Below, piece after piece: positions 15,726-22,910 of a DNA stretch of 22,910 nt. Position numbers and translations under genes: made by a program. Location: contig NZ_QFOA01000053.1 of NCBI RefSeq assembly GCF_003248505.1, positions 1-22,910 of the forward strand. The letters run 5' to 3'. This DNA comes from Sphingobium sp. (lineage in GTDB: Bacteria; Pseudomonadota; Alphaproteobacteria; Sphingomonadales; Sphingomonadaceae). The notes under the pieces were generated by a model. The model was not told where the DNA came from. It saw nothing but the letters and a program-made list of their open reading frames with translations, and did not search any database. How positions within the stretch are numbered: the stretch's first letter is position 1; every line of letters begins with the position of its first letter.

Positions 15726-17120
15726 TCATCCCTCGAACCCGAACGGCGCGCGCGTCCGCCGGTAATCGTCGGGCAACATCTCGCGCCCCATGGGCGGGGC
15801 GGCGCGGGCCATGCATTGGGCGCGATGGCACAGGCGGCAGGTGACGCCGATGAGCGTCGGTTCCGCCCGATCCGTCCCCTGCGTGTAGATCAGCCGATGG
15901 GCATGCTCCGCCGCGCAGCATAGGGCGATCGCGCGTTCGACCTTCGCCGCGCCCCAGCCGCCGCCGCCCGCCGTCACCGTCCGGGCGATGGAAAAGAAGC
16001 GCTGTCCTTCGGGCAGTTCCAGCCATTGCGTCACCACCTCGCGCGGGCGTTCGAACACGCGATGCACGGACCAGAGCGGGCAGGAACCCCCATGCCGCGC
16101 AAAGGGAAATCCCGCACCGTCCAGCCGCTTGCTGACATTGCCCGCCGGATCGACTCGCAGAAAGAAGAAGGGCACGCGTTCCTGCCCCGGCTTTTGCAGC
16201 GTGGTCAGCCGATGCGCGGTCTGTTCGAAACTGGTGCCGAACTGCCGCCCCAGCGCCTCGATATCGTAGGCCTTCGCCTCGACTGCCTTCGCGAACGCGC
16301 CATAGGGCATCAGGATCGCCGCCGCGCCGTAGCTTGCCAGCGCCCGCCGTGCGAGCCGCTCGCCGCTCAGGCTCGAAAACTGCCCGTCCTTCAGCAGTGC
16401 GTCGAACCCCTTGCGCATTTCGAGATAGGCGATCTGGAGCGCCAGTTGGAACTGCGCGCTCGCGCCGTCCAGCGTTTCGTCCAGCAGCACCGCATCGCGA
16501 TGCCGGTCGAGTCGCCGCATCGACCCGGCCATCACGTCGGGGGGCAGCCGCCGCACCCGCAGATTGTGCCGTGCCTTCAGCCATTGCGACAGCCCGCCTT
16601 CCGCATCCGCCTCGCTCGCCAGCCTTTCGCCCAGATCGTCGAGCGGCGGGAAGCAGTTGCGCCGCGCCGCCAGGAACCGGCGCGATTCGGCAACGGGGTC
16701 TGCGGCCTCCTGTGCCGGGACCGCATCCGCTCCCCGGTCGGCCAGCGCCAGATGCTCCTCGCGATAGCTGGTGTAGAGCCGCGTCAGCGCCTCGGCGATC
16801 CCGGGATAGTTGACCGCCACGTCCCCGGTCGCGAGCGCGGGCAGGTCGATGTCGGCGAACATCGGGTCGCGCAGCACCGCCTGCAACCGCGCGGTCTGTT
16901 CCGCTCCCCCGTCGCCCGCGACCTCCGCCATGTCGAGCCTGTAGGTGCGCGCCAGGCGCAGCAGCATGTCGGCGGTCAACGGTCGCTGGTTGCGTTCCAG
17001 CAGCGCGACATAGGACGCGCTGATTTCAAGGTCGGCGGCCATATCCGCCTGCGTCAGGCCGAGTTCGCGCCGCAGCCGCCGCAGCCGCGGCCCCATATAG
17101 ACCGGCCTGTCCTTCGCCAT
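15726..17120 (-). CDS. XRE-family regulator of short-chain fatty acid / glyoxylate metabolism (ScfR/RamB type)
   Basis: A 464-residue regulator. Residues about 9-65 are an XRE helix-turn-helix (LRRLRRELGLTQADMAADLE, then SASYVALLERNQRPLTADML). The middle is an IrrE/ImmA-like domain (PF06114) whose usual HExxH is not conserved here (FQLALQIAYLEMRKGFDALL), so it is a sensory fold and not a protease. The C-terminal half is the ScfR domain (PF09856) with GAGFPFARHGGSCPLWSVH, the CC pair near ERAIALCCAAEHAH and CRLCHRAQCMARAAPP at 428-443. Actinobacterial RamB of this family represses aceA and aceB. Divergence from aceA with shared operator-like repeats makes the same role here likely. ATG 17120 precedes a conserved MAKDRPVYMGPRLRRLR start. 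Confidence 0.9.
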   Translation of the reverse strand: MAKDRPVYMGPRLRRLRRELGLTQADMAADLEISASYVALLERNQRPLTADMLLRLARTYRLDMAEVAGDGGAEQTARLQAVLRDPMFADIDLPALATGDVAVNYPGIAEALTRLYTSYREEHLALADRGADAVPAQEAADPVAESRRFLAARRNCFPPLDDLGERLASEADAEGGLSQWLKARHNLRVRRLPPDVMAGSMRRLDRHRDAVLLDETLDGASAQFQLALQIAYLEMRKGFDALLKDGQFSSLSGERLARRALASYGAAAILMPYGAFAKAVEAKAYDIEALGRQFGTSFEQTAHRLTTLQKPGQERVPFFFLRVDPAGNVSKRLDGAGFPFARHGGSCPLWSVHRVFERPREVVTQWLELPEGQRFFSIARTVTAGGGGWGAAKVERAIALCCAAEHAHRLIYTQGTDRAEPTLIGVTCRLCHRAQCMARAAPPMGREMLPDDYRRTRAPFGFEG

Positions 17121-17142
17121 CGCACGCCCTCCCTTGTCCGCT

Positions 17143-17173
17143 CTTTACAACTTTACAGCATATTCTTGTAAAG
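17143..17173. promoter_or_regulatory. Divergent promoter-operator with CTTTACAA half-sites between the regulator gene and aceA
   Basis: CTTTACAA (17143-17150) is followed at once by CTTTACAG (17151-17158), and then by the inverted copy TTGTAAAG (17166-17173). The outer pair is an exact 8-bp inverted repeat. TTTACA (17144-17149), 17 nt, TGTAAA (17167-17172) reads as a sigma70-like promoter toward aceA, and because of the symmetry the same boxes read identically toward the regulator gene. The predicted leaders are about 80 nt for aceA and about 17 nt for the regulator. The half-site resembles the CTTTGCAAA core of RamB sites in corynebacteria. Confidence 0.6.
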
Positions 17174-17260
17174 ATCGACAACCGGACCTCGCGCCCTCTG
17201 CGCAAAGTGCGTTCAGCTGTCTACTTCGCTGTTCATCCCCGCACTCAAGGATGGATGACC

Positions 17261-18853
17261 ATGACCTATCAAAACGAAATCGCCCGCGCCGGTGACCTCA
17301 TTTCCGACCGGCAGGACTGGGACGGCATCGCACCCGAATCGGTCGCGCGGATGCGCCTTCAGAACCGGTTCCAGACCGGCCTCGACATCGCCCGCTATAC
17401 GGCCAAGATCATGCGTGCCGACATGGCCGCCTACGATGCGGACCCGGCTCTTTACACCCAGTCGTTGGGCTGCTGGCACGGTTTCATCGGCCAGCAGAAG
17501 ATGATCGCGATCAAGAAGCATTTCGGCACCACCAAGGGACGCTACCTCTATCTGTCGGGCTGGATGGTCGCCGCGCTGCGCAGCGAATTCGGCCCGCTGC
17601 CAGACCAGTCGATGCATGAAAAGACCAGCGTTCCCGCGCTGATCGAGGAACTCTACACTTTCCTGCGCCAGGCGGACGCGCGTGAACTGGGGATGCTGTT
17701 CCGCGATCTCGACGCTGCGAAGGCGGCAGGCGATGCGGTCGCCACGCATCGCCTGCTCCACCGGATCGACGATTATGAAACCCATATCGTCCCCATCATC
17801 GCTGACATCGACGCAGGGTTCGGCAATGCCGAGGCGACCTACCTGCTCGCACGCAAGTTCATCGAGGCGGGGGCCTGCTGCATCCAGATCGAAAATCAGG
17901 TTTCGGACGAAAAACAATGCGGGCATCAGGACGGCAAAGTCACTGTCCCGCATGAGGATTTCCTCGCGAAGATCCGGGCCGTGCGCTACGCCTTCCTCGA
18001 ACTGGGCGTCGACGACGGCGTCATCGTCGCGCGTACCGACAGCCTTGGCGCAGGCCTTACCAAGCAGATCGCGTTCAGCCGCGAGGCGGGCGACATCGGC
18101 GACCTGTATAACGGCTTTCTCGACTGCGATCCCGTCGATCCGGCCGCGCTCGCCCATGGCGACGTGCTCATCAGCCGCGACGGCGTGCTGCTGCGCCCCA
18201 AGCGCCTGCCCTCCAACCTATACCGTTTCCGCCCCGGCACCGGCGAGGACCGCTGCGTCCTCGACTGCATCGCCGCGCTTCGGAACGGCGCGGACCTGCT
18301 GTGGATCGAAACCGAAAAGCCTCATATCGGCCAGATCGGCGGCATGGTCAGCCGCATCCGCGAAGTCATCCCCAATGCGAAGCTGGTCTACAACAATTCG
18401 CCCAGCTTCAACTGGACGCTGAATTTCCGCCAGCAGGTGTTCGACGCGTGGGAAAAGGAAGGCCGCGACCTGTCCGCCTATGATCGGGCGAAGCTCATGA
18501 GCGTGGATTATGACGGCACCGACCTCGGCGCCGAAGCCGACGAACGCATCCGCACATTTCAGAGAGACGCCGCGCGCGAGGCGGGCATTTTCCACCACCT
18601 CATCACGCTGCCGACCTACCACACTGCCGCACTCAGCACCGACAATCTCGCAAAGGAATATTTCGGCGAACAGGGGATGCTGGGTTATGTGAGGGGCGTG
18701 CAGCGGCAGGAAATCCGCCAGGGCATCGCCTGCGTGCGGCACCAGAACATGGCCGGTTCCGACATCGGCGACGATCACAAGGAATATTTCGCCGGCGAAG
18801 CCGCGCTGAAGGCGGGCGGCGCGCACAATACGATGAACCAGTTCGCGGCCTGA
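17261..18853 (+). CDS. aceA: Isocitrate lyase (long form)
   Basis: A 530-residue cytosolic enzyme that splits isocitrate into glyoxylate and succinate, allowing growth on acetate and fatty acids. The active-site loop is DEKQCGHQDGK with catalytic Cys220; the metal-binding ADIDAGFGNAEATYLLARKF (about 181-200) and LWIETEKPHIGQIGGM and YNNSPSFNW are present. KQCGH instead of KKCGH and the length near 531 residues are typical of the Pseudomonas-type long form. The ATG at 17261 is preferred because AAGGA lies 9 nt upstream; ATG 17255 is only 3 nt from it. Malate synthase is not in this window. The gene is divergent from its probable regulator and ends before a GC hairpin. Confidence 0.96.
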   Translation: MTYQNEIARAGDLISDRQDWDGIAPESVARMRLQNRFQTGLDIARYTAKIMRADMAAYDADPALYTQSLGCWHGFIGQQKMIAIKKHFGTTKGRYLYLSGWMVAALRSEFGPLPDQSMHEKTSVPALIEELYTFLRQADARELGMLFRDLDAAKAAGDAVATHRLLHRIDDYETHIVPIIADIDAGFGNAEATYLLARKFIEAGACCIQIENQVSDEKQCGHQDGKVTVPHEDFLAKIRAVRYAFLELGVDDGVIVARTDSLGAGLTKQIAFSREAGDIGDLYNGFLDCDPVDPAALAHGDVLISRDGVLLRPKRLPSNLYRFRPGTGEDRCVLDCIAALRNGADLLWIETEKPHIGQIGGMVSRIREVIPNAKLVYNNSPSFNWTLNFRQQVFDAWEKEGRDLSAYDRAKLMSVDYDGTDLGAEADERIRTFQRDAAREAGIFHHLITLPTYHTAALSTDNLAKEYFGEQGMLGYVRGVQRQEIRQGIACVRHQNMAGSDIGDDHKEYFAGEAALKAGGAHNTMNQFAA

Positions 18854-18921
18854 TCCGCGACCCAAGAGCCATCGCGCGGGGGAGCGACTCTCCCTGGCAC
18901 ACTTGGGTGGAATAAACTGGA

Positions 18922-18947
18922 CGGCCCGGCGGCACATCGCCGGGCCG
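18922..18947. terminator. 10-bp perfect GC hairpin after aceA, possible bidirectional terminator
   Basis: CGGCCCGGCG (18922-18931), loop GCACAT, CGCCGGGCCG (18938-18947). It lies between the convergent ends of aceA and the DUF885 gene. No T-run follows on either strand, so termination would be Rho-assisted or the stem may simply protect 3' ends. Confidence 0.5.
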
Positions 18948-18959
18948 GTATTCCAGGCG

Positions 18960-20777
18960 TCAGGCGATCCCGGCGCGCCGCCGCACCGTCTGCTTCAGGA
19001 TGTCGAGCGGCATCGCGCCCAGCGTCAGCACCTCGTGGAACTGTTTCAGGTCGAACGCCGCGCCCTGCCGCTTCTTCATATCCTCGCGCAGATCGTTCCA
19101 GACGGTATGCCCGATCTTGTAGCTGCACGCCTGTCCAGGCCAGACGGTGTAGCGGTCGATTTCCCCCTGGCTGCGCCCGCGCGCGATGCCGGTGGTGGCG
19201 ATCAGGTAATCGGTGGCCTGCTCGCGGCTCCACCGTTTGGCGTGCATTCCCGAATCCACCACCAGCCGCGTCGCCCGGAACAGCAGCGACTGGAGGTAGC
19301 CGACCTGCCCCAGCGGATCGCCGTCATACATGCCCATTTCGTCCGCCAGCTGCTCGGCATAGAGCGCCCAGCCTTCGGTATAGCCGCTATAGCCGCCACG
19401 CCGCCGGATCATCGGGATCGCGTCCGATTCGAGCGCGACCGATACCTGGAGATGATGCCCCGGCACCGCTTCGTGATGGGTCAGCGTCGCCAGCCCGAAC
19501 TTGGGCCGGTCGAACGTATCGCGCAGGTTGATGAAATAGATGGCGGGGCGCGACCCGTCGAGCGAGGCGTTCTGGTAATAGCCGCCCGGCGCGCCCGCCT
19601 GGATCGTCACCGGCACGCGCCGTACCTCGACCGGCGCCTTGGGCAGGCAATCGGGCGCGAAGACTTCGGGAAGGCGCTTGGCCATAGCCGCGATCTGCCG
19701 GTTGAGCTGAGCGAGCAAGGCATCGCGCCCCGGATCGGTGTTCGGGAAAAGCTGGTCGGGTCGCTTGTTCAGTGCCACCAGCCGGTCGCCCACCGTGCCG
19801 CGCGTCATGCCCTGGCCTTTCAGGATGGTGTCGATCCGCGCCGATATGTTGCCGACCTGGTCGAGGCCCATCTGGTGGATTTCCTCGCCGGTCAGCTTGG
19901 TGGTCGTCGCGGCTTCGGCGGCGGCGGCGTAGAATGCCTCGCCCTCGGGCAGCCGCCACACGCCCGCGTCATGCACTGCCTTCGCCCGCAATTGCTGCAC
20001 CAGTGCGCGCTGACGGTCGACGGCGGGGAAGATCTTGTCCGCAACGATCCTTTCCGCCTGCGCCGCGCGCTCGGGCGGCAGCCCCGCATCGGCCAGTTTC
20101 CTGGCGAAGGACGCGACCAGCACCGTCTGCGCCGCCGGCTGGTCGCGCAGCGCCGCCTGCATTTTCATCGTCGTGTCGAGGATATAGTCGGGGGCGAACA
20201 CGCCCTTGGCCGCGTCCGCTCGCTGCCGTTCGGTATCGCCGTCCAGCGCTGCGGGAAAGGCTTCGAGGCGGGACAGATAGGCGTCGGCATCCGCCGCGTC
20301 CTTCACCCGATGCTGCGAATCGAGGAAATCGGGCACCTCGCGATAACTGCCGGTCAGCTGGCTGATGACGTAGGGTGCATAGCGGCCCGCCGTCTCGCCA
20401 TAGCCGAATTTTTCGCCGCCCAGTTCGCGGTCGAACTGATAGGTCAGGACATCGTAATCGAGCTGGCTCGCCTCGTTCAGCTTCGCACGGTCGACCCGAG
20501 CCAGTTCCTTCGCCTGCGCCTTGGTGCGGCCAAGGTCGCGCTCCGCGCCTGCCGCGCTCGTGTCGGAAAGCCTGCCGCGCAGCGCCGCGCGCGGGCCGGT
20601 GTCGAAGCCGAGCCGCGTCGCGCCTTCGGGCGAATCCGCCAGCCGGTCGTAAAAGAATCTGTCCAGCATCGCCCGGAAGCGCGCATCCTGGCTTTTCGGA
20701 GCGGCAAGCGCCGTCGCGGGCGTCGCGACGGCCAGCGCGGACGCGCCGCTGGTGGCAAGGAACTGGCGTCTGTTCAA
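18960..20777 (-). CDS. DUF885 family protein, Tat-exported putative metallo-hydrolase
   Basis: A 605-residue exported protein. The N-terminus reads (M)NRRQFLATSGASALAVATP then ATALAAP: a twin-arginine signal (NRRQFL) with a cleavable AxA, so the folded enzyme goes to the periplasm. The DUF885 (PF05960) hallmark HHEAVPGHHLQ lies near residue 435, an HExxxGH-like zinc site, followed by GGYSGYTEGWALYAEQLADE and, later, WPGQACSYKIG. These make it a probable zinc peptidase or hydrolase; substrate unknown. No ATG exists before the RR motif; TTG 20777 with GGAG 8 nt upstream fits best, and a farther TTG (20870) would bury the Tat signal 34 residues in. It is convergent with aceA and divergent from the GST gene. 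Confidence 0.85.
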   Translation of the reverse strand: MNRRQFLATSGASALAVATPATALAAPKSQDARFRAMLDRFFYDRLADSPEGATRLGFDTGPRAALRGRLSDTSAAGAERDLGRTKAQAKELARVDRAKLNEASQLDYDVLTYQFDRELGGEKFGYGETAGRYAPYVISQLTGSYREVPDFLDSQHRVKDAADADAYLSRLEAFPAALDGDTERQRADAAKGVFAPDYILDTTMKMQAALRDQPAAQTVLVASFARKLADAGLPPERAAQAERIVADKIFPAVDRQRALVQQLRAKAVHDAGVWRLPEGEAFYAAAAEAATTTKLTGEEIHQMGLDQVGNISARIDTILKGQGMTRGTVGDRLVALNKRPDQLFPNTDPGRDALLAQLNRQIAAMAKRLPEVFAPDCLPKAPVEVRRVPVTIQAGAPGGYYQNASLDGSRPAIYFINLRDTFDRPKFGLATLTHHEAVPGHHLQVSVALESDAIPMIRRRGGYSGYTEGWALYAEQLADEMGMYDGDPLGQVGYLQSLLFRATRLVVDSGMHAKRWSREQATDYLIATTGIARGRSQGEIDRYTVWPGQACSYKIGHTVWNDLREDMKKRQGAAFDLKQFHEVLTLGAMPLDILKQTVRRRAGIA

Positions 20778-20947
20778 GGCGGGGTCTCCATCGGAAAGGG
20801 GATCGGACAGCGAAGCCGCCGCCCTGCGATGGCTTCTTGTGGCGCGCTTCCATGGACTTGGCCAGACCAAAGCGGCAGGGGCGGCCCTGTATCGCGCGCG
20901 CCCGACAGGCTATGCCATAAGGCGTGCCGCATCGGGGGAACATCGCC

Positions 20948-21634
20948 ATGACCTACACGCTCATCACCGCGAACCGCAATTACAGCAGCTGGTCGCTGCG
21001 CCCCTGGATACTCATGAAGGCTCTTGCCATTCCGTTCGAGGACCGGGTGGAACCGTTCGCAGCCGCGACCAACTATGCCGCCTTCCGCAGTTTTTCTCCG
21101 ACGGGGCAGGTGCCTGCGCTGATCGACGGCGACCGCACGATATGGGATTCGCTGGGCATTACGCTGTATCTCGCCGACCGCCACCCCGGCGTCTGGCCCG
21201 CCGATGACGCCGCGCGTGCCTTTGCCCAGTGCGCCGTCGCGGAAATGCACAGCGGCTTTTCCGCCCTGCGCAACGATTGTACAATGAACGTCGGGGTGCG
21301 TGTCGAACCGCACATGCACTCGCCTTCGCTCCACCGCGACATCGCGCGGCTGGCCGAATTGTGGGGGCAGGGGCTGGATCGGTTCGGCGGACCGTTCCTA
21401 GCGGGACCGGTCTTTACCGCCGCCGACGCTTTCTATGCGCCCGTCGCTTTCCGCGTGCGCACCTATGACCTCGATGTGGGACCGGTCGCGGGGGCATGGG
21501 TCGATCATATGCTCGATCACCCCGCGATGCGGCAATGGGAGGAGGAAGCGCTGGCGGAACCGTGGCGGGAGGATGCGCACGAGGCCGAACTTGCCGCCGC
21601 AGGGCGCATCGTCGCCGATCGTCGCGCGGTATGA
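20948..21634 (+). CDS. Glutathione S-transferase family protein
   Basis: A 228-residue cytosolic protein. The N-terminal thioredoxin-fold domain starts MTYTLITANRNYSSWSLRPW with the SSW active-site serine region, then FRSFSPTGQVPALIDGD with the cis-proline of VPAL, and TIWDSLGITLYLAD, the D-S pair that binds the gamma-glutamyl part of glutathione. The C-terminal helical domain includes LWGQGLDRFGGPFLAGPVFT with TAADAFYAPVAFRV, the N-capping/hydrophobic staple region of GSTs. It resembles YfcF-type or 'zeta-like' bacterial GSTs; the substrate is unknown. ATG 20948 is chosen because GGGGGAA is 8 nt upstream; the frame opens 8 codons earlier without an SD. The next gene, leuC, starts 104 nt downstream. 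Confidence 0.9.
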   Translation: MTYTLITANRNYSSWSLRPWILMKALAIPFEDRVEPFAAATNYAAFRSFSPTGQVPALIDGDRTIWDSLGITLYLADRHPGVWPADDAARAFAQCAVAEMHSGFSALRNDCTMNVGVRVEPHMHSPSLHRDIARLAELWGQGLDRFGGPFLAGPVFTAADAFYAPVAFRVRTYDLDVGPVAGAWVDHMLDHPAMRQWEEEALAEPWREDAHEAELAAAGRIVADRRAV

Positions 21635-21738
21635 GGGGGCAAGCGTAACATTCTTGCCATGTCGCCGATAAAAACGGCCACTTCTTGTCGTGCGGCCCCT
21701 TCCACCTAAGCCCGTCCGGGTCTAGGGGGAAGGACATC

Positions 21739-22910
21739 ATGGTTAAGCCCCGCACCCTCTACGAGAAAATCTGGGACGCGCACGTTGTCGAGCGCCGCCC
21801 GGACGGCACCTGCCTCATCTATATCGACCGGCACCTCGTTCACGAAGTGACCAGTCCCCAGGCGTTCGAGGGGCTTCGCATGGCGGGGCGCAAGGTGCGG
21901 CGGCCCGACCTGACGCTCGCGGTGCCCGATCACAATCTCCCCACCACCGCGCGGCGCGACGCGGCGGGCAACCGCATCCCCATCGCCGATCCCGAAAGCG
22001 CGCAGCAACTTGCCGCGCTGGAGAGGAACGCGCCCGAATTCGGCGTGCGCCTGATCGGTGACGCGGACCCGGAACAGGGCATCGTCCATGTCATCGGCCC
22101 GGAACAGGGCTTCACCCTGCCGGGAACCACGCTCGTCTGCGGCGACAGCCACACCAGCTCGCACGGCGCGCTCGGCGCGCTCGCCTTCGGCATCGGCACG
22201 TCGGAGGTCGAGCATGTGCTCGCCACCCAGACGCTGCTGCTCAAACAGTCCAAGACGATGGAAGTCGTGGTGGAGGGGCGGCTTGCTCCCGGCGTCACGG
22301 CGAAGGACGTGGCACTCGCCATCTGCGGCCGCATCGGCACGGCGGGCGGGACCGGCCATGTCATGGAGTATCGCGGCTCCGTGTTCCGCGACATGTCGAT
22401 CGAGGGTCGGCTGACCGTCGCCAACATGTCGATCGAGGCGGGCGCGCGATCGGGCCTGTTCGCGCCCGACGACAAGACCTTTGCCTATCTGGAAGGCCGT
22501 CCGCTGGCGCCCAGGGGCGCGGATTGGGACGCGGCGGTCGCTTATTGGCGGACGCTTCACACCGACGAAGGCGCTGTGTTCGACAAGACGGTGGTGATCG
22601 ACGCCGCCGACATCGTGCCCAACGTCACCTGGGGCACCAGCCCGGAAGATGTGATCCCCGTCACCGGCAGCGTGCCCGATCCCATGAGCTTCGCCGACCC
22701 TTCCAAGCAGGCGGCGGCGCAGAAATCGCTCGACTATATGGGTCTTTCCGCCGGGCAGCGGATGCAGGACGTGGCGATCGAACATATCTTCATCGGCAGC
22801 TGCACCAACTGCCGGATCGAGGATCTGCGGGCCGCCGCCGCCCTGCTCAAGGGCCGTACCAGGGCGCCTGGCGTCAAGCATGCGATGGTCGTTCCCGGCT
22901 CAGGCCTCGT
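21739..22910 (+). CDS. leuC: 3-isopropylmalate dehydratase large subunit, partial at the right edge
   Basis: The first about 390 residues of LeuC, usually about 475. With LeuD it isomerises 2- to 3-isopropylmalate in leucine synthesis using a [4Fe-4S] cluster. The start MVKPRTLYEKIWDAHVVERR, then LIYIDRHLVHEVTSPQAFEG, VPDHNLPT, the substrate-loop GDSHTSSHGALGALAFGIGT and the cluster region IFIGSCTNCRIEDLR are as expected. The Cys of GSCTN is the first cluster ligand; the remaining two (CxxC) lie beyond the window. SD GGAAGGA lies 5 nt before ATG 21739. No transcription attenuator with leader Leu codons was found in the 104 nt upstream. LeuD and LeuB would be expected to the right. Confidence 0.96.
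   Translation, partial: MVKPRTLYEKIWDAHVVERRPDGTCLIYIDRHLVHEVTSPQAFEGLRMAGRKVRRPDLTLAVPDHNLPTTARRDAAGNRIPIADPESAQQLAALERNAPEFGVRLIGDADPEQGIVHVIGPEQGFTLPGTTLVCGDSHTSSHGALGALAFGIGTSEVEHVLATQTLLLKQSKTMEVVVEGRLAPGVTAKDVALAICGRIGTAGGTGHVMEYRGSVFRDMSIEGRLTVANMSIEAGARSGLFAPDDKTFAYLEGRPLAPRGADWDAAVAYWRTLHTDEGAVFDKTVVIDAADIVPNVTWGTSPEDVIPVTGSVPDPMSFADPSKQAAAQKSLDYMGLSAGQRMQDVAIEHIFIGSCTNCRIEDLRAAAALLKGRTRAPGVKHAMVVPGSGL

Noticed and set aside
18903..20951. Open frame of 682 codons on the plus strand opposite the DUF885 gene
   Set aside because: The translated product has the shadow-frame composition of GC-rich antisense DNA, and the minus strand encodes a clear Tat-exported DUF885 protein.
21638..21658. 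GGCAAG-N9-CTTGCC stem after the GST gene as terminator or leu attenuator
   Set aside because: Only six base pairs, no T-run, and no leader peptide with Leu codons before leuC.

Overview
The window is GC-rich alphaproteobacterial chromosomal DNA, most likely from the order Sphingomonadales. The evidence is the split cobalamin-dependent methionine synthase, an ArsR-methyltransferase fusion heading metF, a single bifunctional Rsh, an ScfR/RamB-type regulator divergent from a long-form isocitrate lyase, a Tat-exported DUF885 protein and several Asn/Ala-rich or Tyr/Arg-rich small envelope proteins. I see no transposase, integrase, phage gene, CRISPR array, tRNA or rRNA. The region is ordinary core genome with a few lineage-specific small exported proteins.

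Region 1 (1-3499, minus strand) is a methionine-cycle operon read from right to left: an ArsR-type regulator fused to a SAM-dependent methyltransferase domain, then metF, then the homocysteine methyltransferase half of MetH, then the pterin/cobalamin half of MetH, which runs off the left edge. The first three genes are joined by two ATGA stop/start overlaps. The promoter carries a perfect 9-bp inverted repeat between its -35 and -10 boxes and appears to give a leaderless mRNA. The arrangement fits SAH-responsive (SahR-like) autoregulation of homocysteine remethylation.

Region 2 (3670-7094) holds small envelope and housekeeping genes: an Asn/Ala-repeat lipoprotein, a second small lipoprotein, a Tyr/Arg-rich glycine-zipper protein, an esterase-like phytase-family protein, rpmB (L28), a one-TM small protein and tadA. 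Three good intrinsic terminators separate these units.

Region 3 (7056-11862) has a large polytopic membrane protein with GT-C/STT3-like features next to a divergent GtrA-family protein, followed on the minus strand by HxlR regulator, LytS-type histidine kinase and LytTR response regulator.

Region 4 (11975-15721) is rsh, which makes and degrades (p)ppGpp, then a tiny His/Lys-rich secreted protein, a secreted beta-helix protein and a 64-residue protein of unknown function.

Region 5 (15726-18853) is an ScfR/RamB-like regulator divergent from aceA (glyoxylate shunt), sharing a nearly symmetrical promoter-operator built from CTTTACAA half-sites. Region 6 (18960-22910) has a Tat-exported DUF885 protein, a glutathione S-transferase and the 5' part of leuC. 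No stretch longer than 300 bases lacks a gene. I found no convincing new multi-gene defence or mobile system; the most interesting signals are the two regulatory palindromes and the repeat-bearing small exported proteins.
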